A stretch of 64,000 nt of DNA from Atrichornis clamosus. Its lineage: Eukaryota; Chordata; Aves; Passeriformes; Menuridae. Where the stretch lies: assembly GCA_013400975.1 (NCBI GenBank), contig WBMZ01006337.1, forward strand, positions 343,138 through 407,137. The letters are read 5' to 3'. Positions 18,298 through 30,905 of the stretch are shown piece after piece; positions within the stretch are counted from its first letter, which is position 1; every line of letters begins with the position of its first letter. The notes under the pieces are model-generated. The model saw only the letters and a list, made by a program, of their open reading frames with translations. It was not told the DNA's origin and searched no databases. The position numbers and the translations under genes are program-made.

Positions 18298-18318
18298 ATA
18301 TATATATACACACACACA
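18298..18318 (+). repeat. (TA)n(CA)n microsatellite
   Basis: A short compound dinucleotide tract, TATATATATA followed by CACACACACA, in intron 3. Confidence 0.85.
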
Positions 18319-21300
18319 GACATGTGAAGGTAAAAAGGATCCAGACTTAACAAATAATGGGATGCAGAGTTTTTAAAAAGCTTATGCCACTTTCTGAGGT
18401 GTCCTTTCCAGGAAAAAAACGTAAACTAGACTTCATGAATATACAAGTGATATTTAGTTGTAGATATAGGTTCATGCATAATGCAGCACATTGTCAGCTA
18501 AAGTATCAGATGAGGTTATTGAACTAAAAAAATTGTTGTCCTGTCAATAATTTCAGAAATCGCAGATCTACTGTCATTACTATAAACTTGAACAGTCACT
18601 AGTATTTTAATATATCCTCTCCAGCTCACAAAAGAAAATTAAGGGTTCTGCTATACAGATTCTTTTCCTGCTCAATGTTCCAGGGCAGCAGGAAGCTCTA
18701 TCATAATTACTAATATTTTTCAAGTACTGATCTTGCCATCTTTTCTTATTTAGATGCATGAAAATATTTTATAACTTGATCATTAGCCATGAATGTGGAA
18801 ATTATTTTCAACTAGGCTTGAAATCTTATAGGATTCACTTTGCCAATTGTTTTGCATTTTCTGTGTTGTTCCTTGGCATTCCTGTAAATAATATTAAGCA
18901 AGTTCCCACTGCAGATACTAAGATTTTTACCAATACCATTTCCATCCCTGAATTCCACTGACACTATTTCAAAATGAGGATCTTGCCAACTACAGCAAAA
19001 ACTTAATTTACAGGTACTTTAAACCAGTTGGAAAAATCATTTATAAATAGACAGTAAAAGAACAAAGTGGAACACTGATTAGACTCATCTGCATATGACA
19101 ATACATGATGAGACTTGCTATAAAAGTCTATCCATGATGGTTTTTCTAAAAGCTCCCTGTGTCCTAATAAAAGGTAATTAAGAATATCAACAAAGGAAAA
19201 ATTCAGTCATTTTCAATCACAAAAGATAAGCACACTTGCACCCCAACTGCTATCACTGTAGAATGACAAACATGCTGATGTGTAAGGAAAATATCTTTCA
19301 AACTACCCTGTTACAAATAAAGAGAGGCAAAGGGGCTTCACTTATTAAAGTGTAAAGTTAGGTTTCGGGTTTTAGTCTGTGCTCACCTTGACATCTGTCA
19401 GAAACTTAAAAGCCAACACCACACTATCCCAACAGCAACTATATTTGTTCACTTAACTCACTCTAAGTTCCCAATTGATCCATGGAAGAAAATAAAAATG
19501 TGCCCCTTTTTATGGGTAACCTTATTTTGTAGATGAATGTCATAATCCACAAGGGAGTCACTCAACTGTCACAAGCATCCATCTCTTCACACAGAAACCT
19601 GTCAGAAGATTTACAGCACGTTTTTTAATTACTCACTTTCTTCAATGTCTATATTTACTTATGAGAAGACTGCCTAAGAGCTACAGTAGACAGTCTACTG
19701 CTATTGAAAACAGGCAAATCTTTGACCTCTGCTCTTCATTTATTTTCCTACAAAAACATTTTGTGACCTGATCTAAATGAGTGTCACCAGCTACACTCCA
19801 TCCATTTCCCATTCTGGCTTAGATATTACTTATTTAAAAGAAATGACCTTACTACCATTTCAGAACTTGGCATTCACCTGCGTAGAACTGAAGATCAAAA
19901 CAGTGTAGACAGAAGCTAAAGACAAGGACAGTCTGAAGGAGACATTTATTCCCCTAACAGATTCATCACCACAATAATGTCTAAAGTTAACTATTTTAAC
20001 TTAAATATTTAAGAAGAATATTGGTAAAATAAATTTTAAAAGCTGTGATTTCCCTTATGCTTCTTTAGTAAAGAAAAACAGGAAATACTTTCATTACTAA
20101 AAAGAGTTTCCTGTTGCCTATCATTTCCATACAATCCAACATTCTCAGCTTCTACATGAAGAAAGAACTGCAAAACTATGCTCTAAAACACAAGTCTTCA
20201 CGTTCCTAAAAATACATACATTTATGAACAATTATAAACTAGCAGAGCCCCATAGTCTGAGGAACACTTACAGTAAAGCAGAGAGGCTTTCTGAACCCAT
20301 CAGTGGAATGAGAGAAAAGAAGATCAGCTCCAGCATGAGGGTAACATGCATGCCTACCATGTGATTATTCCAACCCCATTCCAGCCTTTGTGATAAGCCA
20401 TTTTTGAACCACCTTAACTGGAGACTTTTTTTTTCCTATTAGCCACATCATCTAACTAGACTGCAAGTTCACATTGTGATGTGTTAAACTCAGTTGAGCA
20501 GGCACCATGGAACAAAAACAAAGTGTTATCAAAGATTATTAGCAAAGTTACAGATGAGGCTGTGACTAGTTCCATATAGATGGAGTCATCAGTTATGACT
20601 ACATGCACTTGTGAATCAAGTTTTTTAATATTGGTCTTTTTTTTAAAGGAATATACTCAAAAGCAAATTTGTTTCACATGCAGACAGGCAGTCCTGCTTC
20701 ACAAGCCTGTTGGACAAGAATGCATTTTGAGTGTCAGTGACAAGTGCATATCTTTGTCTAAAACTGACCATGGAAAAGCACCATTAAAGTGGCAGGGTAA
20801 AAAGAACCTAAAACAATAAAAGAAAAGGAAAACAAACTCACATTCTACTCTGCCAGTGGGTATCTTCTGGTTGTTCAGAAGACTCAAGGCAAATACAGAA
20901 CTACAACAATTCACCTTCACCAGTACATCAACACTAAATGCAACCAGTAGCAATTCTGCATACTAAACAAATTATATATAATGCAATCTTTGCTTTACAG
21001 AGTTTATATTTCAAAGAAAATGCTGAACAGAAAGTACTATCAAGACCTGTACTTCAAAATAAGAAGATATGATCAGTGATGATGTAGGAAGACAGACAAA
21101 AGTAATCTTAAGTTGCTCCAAATGCATTTAAGAATCCATGCTTTTGTTGCTATTATGTTAATAATTATCCTTATTCACACCTCTTACCTTTACACTGAGC
21201 ACAGATTATTCTACAAGAGATGAGGCCAGCAGTTTTGTAGATAAAACATAGAAGGCAGATTTAGCATCAAAAAAATCTAACCTACTTATATCTCAAAACC

Positions 21301-22456
21301 ACAGAAAATATTAAATAATCATTCTGCACTCTCATACATTATTGCATAATCACTGCATTTCTGAGTTGCAGACAAGTGTTTTCTTTCCTGCTCTGTAAAA
21401 TAAAACAGCTTTCTCGTCCTTGAACGATTATTCCTAAATTTCAATTTATCCATATTTATTACTGGGATGATTTCATAAGCCATAACAAAAAGCACAGAGA
21501 TAAGCACACACACTGAGTAAGCATTTCCAGAGCATTTTTATACATACCTTTAACAGATTTCTTGTTTCCCTAAGCTGATTTTCAGCAGAAAAATGAGGAT
21601 TTTTTCAGTATTTTAGTTTTGTGGATGGGAGCCCTGAAAATGTAGTATTATTATACAAATGCTCCCAGTTTCTTAATTTTCCTAGTCTATAGATAATTTC
21701 AGTACATTTCTTGCCTTAAGTACTCATTACTGCCCTCCATTAGCATGCAGTATCTCTGGAACTCAAGCTCTGACTGCAAGGAAGTACATCTCTGACTTCA
21801 ATCAATATTCACCTAGAAATAATCAACTCTGCTGGTAGTTGGTTGGCATTATGTATATCTGCATTAAACATAACAATTGTGGCATTTAACAGCTCAAAGG
21901 AATTTTCCATTAATTTCTGGAAGAAAGCACTTTAAACTCATGGATGCCCATGAAATACAACTGTATTCAGTTTAACTTACTTAAGACTCACTCTCAATAC
22001 TCTTAATTCCTAAAGGATAAGTAGAAGTTTTACAAATCTGCATGCACCATTACAGCAACAAAAGAGATTACATGAAAAACCAGGGTTAAAAGGATCACAA
22101 AAATTGCCAAGGCACTGAGATTTGAACAGGATCTTAATCCCAAATAGTTGCGTCAAATATAGAAAGATTTTATCTATACATTACTTAATTCTTATTTTTC
22201 AGATTGTGAACAGTTTTCATCTTATAACATGATACAATACACTACATCCACATTTCAGCCACGGATGCCTGTTCCCAAAAATCTAACAACTCTCTTCATG
22301 ATGCTTCATGTGTCACTCCTTGAGGTCACTTTGCTCAAGTAGACAAATTGATTCTCTTTCTTTGAACAATTAGAAGATAAAGTTACTTAAAGGAAAACAA
22401 AATGGACAACTGAGTAAGAAGCGTAACAAAAATTAGAGGAAGCTTAGAACCAACAC

Positions 22457-22572
22457 CTTTAGCTTTGATCCATGGGGTACAGCAGCACAACCACCTTCTC
22501 CAGGTGGCATGAACAACTCCCACTTCCCATATTCCAACTTCTTATATGGATGAGAAAATGGATTCCAGTCAT
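22457..22572 (-). CDS. GBE1: GBE1 exon 3 (CBM48 core)
   Basis: This 116-nt exon is read from 22572 down to 22457. The acceptor is ATTGCAG; the donor is GTGTTG, which is GT but otherwise weak. Its first two bases, AT, join the last A of exon 2 to give Asn, completing the CBM48 signature GDFNDWNP. It then encodes [30 protein letters not shown] and VPHGSKLK, ending in phase 0. CBM48 packs on the catalytic barrel and binds glucan chains. The segment GEGGCAA (22501-22481) differs from the human KQNKSVL (from memory) while both flanks are nearly identical, with no length change. Skipping this exon would shift the frame, because exon 2 ends in phase 1 and exon 4 starts in phase 0. Confidence 0.97.
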
Positions 22573-23267
22573 CTGCAATATAAGCAATAATAGTATATAT
22601 CTTAAAATGCATCCAATTAAGATTCAAAGGTGCAACACTAGAGTTCCATCTTTTTTAGAATAAACTTCTGAAAGCTGACACAAATACTTTGATACTATTA
22701 TACATATTCACAAGGAGTAAAATGAAATGTGTAGGATTTTCACTGGGAAACCACACTCCAAATCTAATTTAACAAAGATTAAATTATTTCTACATGACTT
22801 TCTCCCATCGAAGTCAAAATAACCTCCTCTTCCACCCCCTACCCCCCCCAAAAAACCCCATTCAGTTTTAACACTATAAAATCATGGTGCTATAAAAACT
22901 AGTGGCTGAAAAGTAATACTTAAGATAGATTTAAAAACAAAAACCTCACCTCCTAAACAAGTCAGCAGAAATATTTGTTACATCACTAAGGGAAAAACTA
23001 ATGAGCAACTATTGATTACAGAGAGGGGAAAAGGACAAAATGTAGACTTCCATAAATTGAGTACTCAAAACAGGCTTAGACGTATACACTTCTCATTGTT
23101 TCTACTTTGACAAGCTGATGTATAAAACAGAAAACGTAATGGAAAAACTGCTGATAAACCCTGCAGACAACATCTAGAAAACCACACAATACCATACAAT
23201 AACACAGGCAGGAAATTTGGCCTGAAATGCCACAGTTTTAAGTATTCAGGAAGATTCCTTTTTCATT

Positions 23268-23284
23268 AAAAAAAAAAAAAAAAA
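23268..23284 (+). repeat. A17 homopolymer
   Basis: Seventeen uninterrupted A in intron 2. No gene-like body or target-site duplication was recognised beside it. Confidence 0.9.
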
Positions 23285-23703
23285 TTACTGAAGCAAGCTT
23301 AGATCCTGTAATTCAAAATTCTTTGTCCTCTTTGGATTTACCAAGCACTGGAGACGTACAAGGTTGGTGATTATGACCTGCCCAACTGACCAGACATCTG
23401 CCATAGGGGCCTTGAGTATTTGTAAGAATGTTCAAGGTTAACTCACATGAATGACAGTGAGGATATTGCTTCTGAACTAACACACTTTGGAAATAAAATA
23501 ATTTCTAGGCTAGAAGGAAGTATCAAGCTAAGTTTGAAAATTGCCTTTTTTTTTTTTTGCCTTGAAATGTCTGTCTCACATAGTTCAAGGCAACAGACTT
23601 AAACAAAATAGGAACCAGTCAACATAGAAAACTGAATTACAAGACATTAAAGCAACACATGTCATTCTTCATGTTGATCTATTTGCATGGCATGGCCTCC
23701 TGT

Positions 23704-23795
23704 AAAAAGAAAAAAAAAAAAAACCAACTAAAAAAAACCCCTAAAACCAAAAACAAACAAATAAAAAAAATTAAATTAAAAAAAACCCCCACACA
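23704..23795 (+). repeat. A-rich low-complexity block
   Basis: About 90 bases of A runs broken by short C-containing spacers (AACCAACTAA, ACCCCTAAAACC, AACAAACAA) ending in a C5 run. On the GBE1 transcript strand it would be U-rich with G islands. Confidence 0.85.
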
Positions 23796-26700
23796 ATACT
23801 GAAAGAAGAATAAGAGAATAAGCAGCCCTCAGTTTAAGAATATTAACTCAGACATACATGAGTATAAAACAGCATTGCTACTAAACACGTAGTCAGGGTT
23901 AAAAGCATTTTCAATAGAAAACTGGACATTGTGACTGAAGCAGGATTATCACTTTTGCCACCATGGAAATCTCAGCAGGGGAGGTAGAGAAATAAAGAAG
24001 TTATATTCATCAGCATATGTATTTTCCTAAACATCAGTGATCAAAAATTTTATCTGCTGTGCAACAAAACGATAATCTTCTCTAGCAATACACAGATGTC
24101 TTGAGCTTCAGAGAACGAGCAGACTGCTTTCAAAGTTGCTGGCTGCATTTACACAGCTGTTTAAACCTGAGAACTGCAAATCTTTAAGTAAAGAAAGCTG
24201 AAAGACACAAATCAAACAGGCCAGACAATATGACAAAAATAACTACACCAGATAAATATTCTAGCACCTATTCATTTCACAGCAGAGAGTAAAACAGAAA
24301 TGCAATTAATTCAGTACTCCATTTAGATAATAGTTTTTATCATTATTAAAATATTTGAATAATGGAGCCAAATTACACATATTAGCAGAAGGAAAGTATT
24401 TACTAAATTATTGCTTAACAGCAGAAGAGGTTGTTTATTAGTAAGATTTAGATGGGTCCTCCTCTTTGGTTTTACTCTGAAATTTCAATGAAGGAAAAAT
24501 AATTAAACAAACACTACTAACATCTACTAAAACCAACAACAAAGAAACCACCTCTTATCAATAAAGTAATACTTCTTAATAGAATGACTAAACTGTTAAC
24601 TATAGACAGTGTTTATACACTATAACACATTTGTTTATTTTATATCAGGGCGTGGTAAAAGGATGTAGAACACAGCACCTAAAGAAGCTGTGTTTTGTTT
24701 TTTTAAACAGCTAGACTATCTGAACTAAATGTAGGATTTACTCCTAATTCTTTTAATCTTCTTCTCCCCCCAGATAGGCCATCATCTTCAAGGCTTTTCA
24801 TGAAACCCTTTCCAATTGAGGTGCACCTCTTGATTACAATGCACAAACTGAACCAATTATGCCAGGTGATGACTTAGTAATATTGAGCAAAATAAAAAGT
24901 TACATCAAAAAAGTCTTAGGCCCAGTTTCTAGAAAACTCACCATGGGGAAACTGCATGGAGTTCATCATGAAAATCAAAACCATTGAATTATTACATCAA
25001 TAAGATATATTCACATGATCTCTACTAAAACCACATCCCTTCCCTCCTGCAGAGAGGGAATGGTTACACCTTTCCACCTATTTAAATATTTCTGCTCTCC
25101 ACAGACAGATTTGATAATTCTGCCCAAGTTACTTAAACTTTCCCCTTCACCTGCTGGCAATGCCAGATGCTCCTGTTACTCCCTCCTGTTCCCAGCCACA
25201 GTCCATGCCTGCGTGCCTGTGGCTCATGACTTAAGAATAAATGCAAAGCAGTACCCATCTGCCCCAGATGGTCCTACTTAAACCCACTGTTTACTAATTA
25301 CCCCTGGAGAGGAGCTTACTTAGGAAGATTATAACAAAAACATTGCTTTGTATTAATGCCAGAGGCATGAAGAGCATAAAACACCCTGAAAACTGAAGAT
25401 ACCCTTCAAAGAGAAAGTGGCCCAGGTTTTTCTCAGTTTTACTGCTTAGTTTACTGATTTTTCAGCAAAACAGCCAAAAATGCCTTAGGGAAGAAAAGAA
25501 AAAACAAACTCAACTAACCAACAACTGATTAGTAGATTATTATGAAGTTGAAAAAAAAAAAGTCAAAAGAAGTATCTTAGTTTGAGAACAGAGACTTCAA
25601 AGACTCTGCCAACAGCTACAAACAGGGAAAGGCTGAGAAGATTACCAGTAGTTCAAATAATCAGCTCCAATAGGTCTAAGAAAAAAAAAAGGACACCATC
25701 ACAGAATACAGATAAGCCATACACAAAGACTTCTGTACAAAAGTTCAGGCCCCAGATATCTCTTAATCCAACACAGAAGATATCTTCAATAGCCTGAGAC
25801 TTTGTTTCTCTCATCTTTGTGATTAAATCTTCCAAAACCATCCAATTATTTAAACATCACATCCTACCTCAGCAACAGGAGGGAACTTCTTACTCAGAAG
25901 TGCACCCTTACCATGCCAAAGCCAAAGAATTGTGAACTGAGCTTTAATCTAGAACTGAATTCAAAGTGGGTTTGGATTCTACCATTTCTCATAAAAACTG
26001 AATTTAAATGCAATATTTCCAGCTAAATGACAATTAAACTGACTTCTTGTTCAATCTCCTGGCTTTGTTTTCACGTTGACAAGTATATAACCATACAGCT
26101 CCAAGGCTCATGCCTTAACTTGGAGTTTCACACCAGAAATGTGTGTTGACTTCTCTTGCTTCTCACAGAGGAAAGGAGTCCTTGCATTTTCACCAAACAA
26201 TTGACTTTCTCCAATAAGAGCTGATACATTAGTGCAATGTTGCAGCTTTTTTTTCAAAAGTGTAAAAACTTCATAAACTGAGGCTGAATTCTCTAGTGAA
26301 ATAAATTCATCTCTTACAGCATTTATATTTCCACATACTTTCTGATCAACTGAGACACCTAAAGAGAATACAGAGCTCAACAAACATTCACACAGCATCC
26401 TTGAGCAAAGTATATCAGGCAAATAGCAGTTCAGACAAGGGAAATGGCATCCAAATCCCACTATCCCAACAAGATACCTTTATTCCACTTGATTAGAATA
26501 TGAAATCAGAACATAAAGGGAGACATTCTCCATGGATACTATACTGTTCTACACAGGAACCAATTAGGTCTTCCTCCTCCCACACTGCCCAACTTCCAAC
26601 GGCTCAAGAACAGGACCATTAACATAATCTGCCTAAAAAGTGATTAAACAGTTTAAACACTGACATAGAAACAAGTGCCATTACTTCTCAGACAGGATTT

Positions 26701-27299
26701 TTCCCTGTATATTAGTACCAGCTTATATTTCAGTCTGTCTTCACTCATCTGCAGCCACAGAAGAACAGCACAGTTTGACTTTACTCATCAAACCTAGGTA
26801 TTTTTCTATAAAAGTCTTTGCAGGAAGCAGTAAAGAATTCAGTATGATGTAATAGTATCTAGAATCCATTTCAGTAAAAGTCTGGACAAAAAAACTCCAA
26901 AACATTCTGATATAAAGAGTTTTCAGTCACCTGTCAGATACCTAATATATGGAGGCCAGTGGCTTAAGGTCCTCTTTCTTCACTCTGAAGAAATCCTGTC
27001 AGAGTTTAAATAATAAACAAAATCCTCCCAAAACCAATTATGTCACCCTCCCTCCAGCCCCAGAAGGCTTCCCCACTAGTGCAAAAAAAAATAGAAGTAG
27101 AAACTAAACCAAATAGACATTTCAAAATGATCAACATTTTAGATCTAAGGTTAGCTGGGAAGGAGGGAAGGGAAGACAAATAAAAGAAGAAAGGGAACTA
27201 AACAGAAACCACAAATATGACAATGTACTATAGCAGATGCTGACTTCCAAAATAACATATGCATACTTACTCATCCAAGCTTCTTAAATCCAGTAGCTT

Positions 27300-27323
27300 T
27301 TCTTTTTTTCTTTTTTTTTTTTT
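27300..27323 (+). repeat. T-rich tract
   Basis: T runs broken by single C bases, the longest about 13 T, in intron 2. Confidence 0.85.
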
Positions 27324-30300
27324 AAATTAAAGAACTGTTTACAGACAACCTACAGAGCCTCTGCATGACCAAATACAATTTTGGGTGTTCCAATTCCCAT
27401 ACAAATTCTGTGGGTTACTCTCAAAACTCACAGTTCAGTGACTTATTTTGAAATAGTCAATTGTAAAGTAGCAATAAATTGCCCACAGTCACTGGGTTAC
27501 TCAGCAATAGAGCAGGCAAATGAAATATTCAGTGTTATCACTGAGAGCTTTTAAAGGAGCTATAATGTTGATATTGCCTCTAGTATTGGAAATTCAGCTG
27601 ACTAATTGCCTCATACACTTGATTTACTGAGATGCTGAAAGTACTAATTGACAAATCTTAATGTTTTTGGATGCTCATTCAATACTTCTCAGATAGAGTA
27701 AAGCATCGTACTAGAATACCAACAGATGCAATACTGCTTCTCTCCAAGTATGGAGTCTTAAAGAGACAAAACCAACTCTGAAAGCATTGGGATTTTCTTG
27801 ACTTCATGTTTTTCATTCTCCAATCCAAATACAGATGGAGTATTTTTACCAGTTTCTAGAGGTTTGGGGTTTTTTTTGTTTCCCTCTAGAACAAAGAGTG
27901 ATACTAAGAATTTTTCTAGAAATGGGAGCTAGTTTCTCACTAAGGTATACAAAGGCCATAATTTGGGTCAGAATACCTTAACAGCAAAGCTTTCATTATT
28001 TGCTATAAGGCATAAAAGTCATTCAGAAAAAACTTTACATTTACAGCGCTGAAGCATCACGTGTATATAACTAAAGAAGTAAATTATTCATGTTTATCTT
28101 ATGCACAATTCATAACAAAGCTATTACCCACTATCAGCTTCATTATAAATTTTGAAAAAAGTTCAAGGTCACTGTACACAACCTATACATGCCTTTTTAA
28201 TTTTTACTAGTTTTTGATCCTCAAGAACTTAAGATGAAATAGCAGGGACTAATACTTTGTCTTTCTTTGTGTCTTTCCATCAAATATTAAGAGATTCTCA
28301 GACAATATCATATTATTAAGGAAAACACTGAGAAAACACTGCTATTCATCTCCAAAAACACAGCATGAATTGACAATTGTTATATTATATACTACCATAT
28401 TTCAGTTTAAAACCTCAAGGTCTCCTGTCATCTAAATTCAATGTTTATTTCTTTGTCTATTTTCCAACTTCCCCCGATGTGGTTCCACTACAGTTCTCTT
28501 TATAAAAAAGGTTTAATTTAAATTTTAAAAAATCTTATTAAAAGCAATCCCAATATCCAATTTAAGTACAATATAATCATACATTTAGTTAGAGACTTTA
28601 ACCTTTTTGAAAACTAAAGAAAGGTTAAAGAGATTCAGTTTTAATTAAACGTATCTGCAGCAACCTGTATCTAAATCTTAGGGTTTTGCAATCCAATTTC
28701 TCATGAGAATATTATTCAAGATCATATGAATTGAACGACAATCTTCCATTCCTCCAGTCTTTCCAAGTACACTATCATCCCCTTTGGGAATGAATGCTTT
28801 ACTATGACTGACTGATATAATATATAGGAGGAACACAGTTTTTCCACATTAAAGTGAATTTCTTTTCAGTTTTTTTGACTTCTTACTGCCACATTGCTTT
28901 AGTGTCTAGATATAATGACTAAGATATTAGTCCTAAATTAGTGCTTCAGAAGATGCATTACATCAAATATTTTAAATGAAGCAGAGTTTAGAAAACCATT
29001 CCAGTTTTTAGCTACTCTATTCTGGTGTACATTTACTTCACCCCCAACTTCATAAGCCAATTTACAAGTTATAGCCTCTCTTCAAAATATTCAACATTTC
29101 ATTAAAAGTCTGTTTTTAAAACTACCATCTATTAAAATACATATTTAAAACAAATGCATCCTAGTCTTTAACGTGCTGAATAATTTACTTGACACCCATC
29201 ACATCCAATGAAAACCTTGAGCACTGGGAGGGGTTGTAGCAAGTAGAGGAGGGGTAAGGAAGAGAATTTCCTGGATGTTTATACATATAAAGTTGAGCTA
29301 TTAAAATAACCTGATTTATCTGTCTTGCAATCAATATTGATACCTGAATTCATGATTATCTAGCTGTAGATGAACTATACATGATTAATTATTCAGCTTT
29401 GAATCAGAGGACACAGCCAATTCCAGTAGTAAAATGCAAGTACTACACCAACCTATTTTAACAATGTCTAATCCAGTAAAATGACAAGGAAAGCTACTTC
29501 ATCATTCACTAGGTTAACCATATCAAACAGGATCATGGCTGAAAACAGTGTTGAACTAAGTTTTCCATTTGACTTCTGCATGAAAAACAGACCTTTTTTT
29601 TTTTCAAAAGAATAAAAACCATCCTCAAATACAAAGTTTTTCTTTTCAACAGTTTTCCTCTTACAGGGATAAGGAATACTCAACATGTAACTTGTATTTA
29701 AGCAGAAGTAGTTAACCACTTTAAATTCATTTTTTTCATATTGCTTTTTTGTAATGTAAATATACGCACTGAACACTCCCCAAATCAGTATTTTTACAAC
29801 ATCAAAGTTGGATAAATGACACTGCATGCTTCCGAAATGTAGAACAAAATAATTACAGAGATGAAGTCTCTGTTCAGTAAGAACCAGCAATGAAAGACTT
29901 AGTACCTTGATGGACTAATACCTCACTCTGAAGAGAGAGAGCAGAGGTGAAAGGGAAAAATAGAACAAAGCTCTCCAAAACAGCAAAAAAAAGGAGAGAG
30001 GGGAACTGCACTGCAGGATTCAAGAGCAACGATGCATATGACTTTCATTTAAGAATTTGTAGGACATGGTTTGAGTGTAGCTACCCTTCCAAATAAGAAG
30101 CAAATCTATATTTCTGTTTCAAATTCAGAGGCAATAGTCTTCCTGGTTCTCACAGCAAGCAATGCAATTCCTCCATGTAACCTGCCACCTTCCTGTTCTA
30201 ACATCTTTCCTTCTTCTGCCCTCAAAAAAGAATAACTATTCTTGTAGTAATTTAGTGTGATTTTAGGCCACCATTTTCCAGTAGAACTTTTGTGTAAACT

Positions 30301-30735
30301 CTCTTGATAGGTGAGAGTTCTCAAGAGCCTTTGTCCTCAGACAATACTGTTGTTTGATCAGTGAAAGAAGATAAAGCAAATTATTTCACTGTTATTTTTG
30401 CTTCTCTGCATATAATTTTAGAGAAGCCAACTATAGAGCTTTAAAAAGAACTTCAGGTAGTTTATACACAGAATAAAGTTGCAGTGTGATGCAGTGTGAC
30501 ACAAATCATTGCCTCATGGATATTAAAAAAAAAAAAACCACTAATACTGGCCATGCAACAGAAACACACACCTTCATAGGCTGCTGCAAGGTAGAGGAAA
30601 ATATTACTCATTTAATCCATGACATATATTTTTACCATCAGAACTTCATCATTAGTACAATACTTGCTTTTAAGGAATAGGATATTGATGTAAAATATTG
30701 TGCAAGGCAGAAGAAATATTCCTGAGAATACTTAC

Positions 30736-30905
30736 TGAAGTCACCTGCAAGAAACACTGCTTCTGCTCCCGGTGCCCACTCTTTACAGTATATTCCACCA
30801 TCTGCAAGTTGGTTAACTCCAAAGGTTTTGTAGCTTTTTGTAAATTTATCAAGGCCTCCTTCACTTTCCTCAATGTTTTTCAAATGGTTATAAAACAGAG
30901 AATAT
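30736..30905 (-). CDS. GBE1: GBE1 exon 2 (start of CBM48 module)
   Basis: This 170-nt exon is read from 30905 down to 30736. The acceptor is TTTTCATTGACAG and the donor is GTAAGTAT, a near-consensus site. The first A completes a codon begun in exon 1 (phase 2). It then encodes [56 protein letters not shown] plus one base. The GLDKF...YxxFG and [15 protein letters not shown] blocks are diagnostic of eukaryotic branching enzyme. Human GBE1, from memory, has GGIDKFSRGYESFG and [19 protein letters not shown]. The block is the N-terminal part of CBM48. By comparison with the human protein it begins at about residue 49, so about 48 residues of exon 1 are missing from the window. Confidence 0.97.

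Larger units (their letters stand above)
5773..22456 (-). other. GBE1: GBE1 intron 3 (16.7 kb)
   Basis: A phase 0 intron between exon 3 (donor GTGTTG at 22456) and exon 4 (acceptor AG at 5774-5773). Recognised contents are three CR1 fragments (about 7666-7721, 13697-13905 and 17305-17440), an A/TA tract at 12700-12732 and a TA/CA tract near 18298. The rest is AT-rich unique sequence. A more G/C-rich patch at about 6730-7310 has open frames on both strands but no recognisable protein. No RNA gene or second coding gene was identified. Confidence 0.85.
22573..30735 (-). other. GBE1: GBE1 intron 2 (8.2 kb)
   Basis: A phase 1 intron between exon 2 (donor GTAAGTATTCTC) and exon 3 (acceptor AG at 22574-22573). 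It holds several A- or T-rich tracts (23268-23284, 23704-23795, 27300-27323) and no CR1 copy that I can recognise. At 26358-26108 there is an open frame behind a good-looking acceptor that is in frame with exon 2; it is treated as a finding, not as an established exon. A 140-codon minus-strand frame at 29468-29890 is probably chance. Confidence 0.85.

Noticed and set aside
19684..19700. 17-base palindrome CAGTAGAC-A-GTCTACTG
   Set aside because: Arms of 8 bases are expected by chance several times in 64 kb, and no context gives it a role.
29468..29890. 140-codon minus-strand open frame in intron 2
   Set aside because: It matches no family I know, is AT-driven (Phe, Lys and Tyr-rich), and a rough estimate from base composition predicts about one frame of this length by chance in 64 kb.
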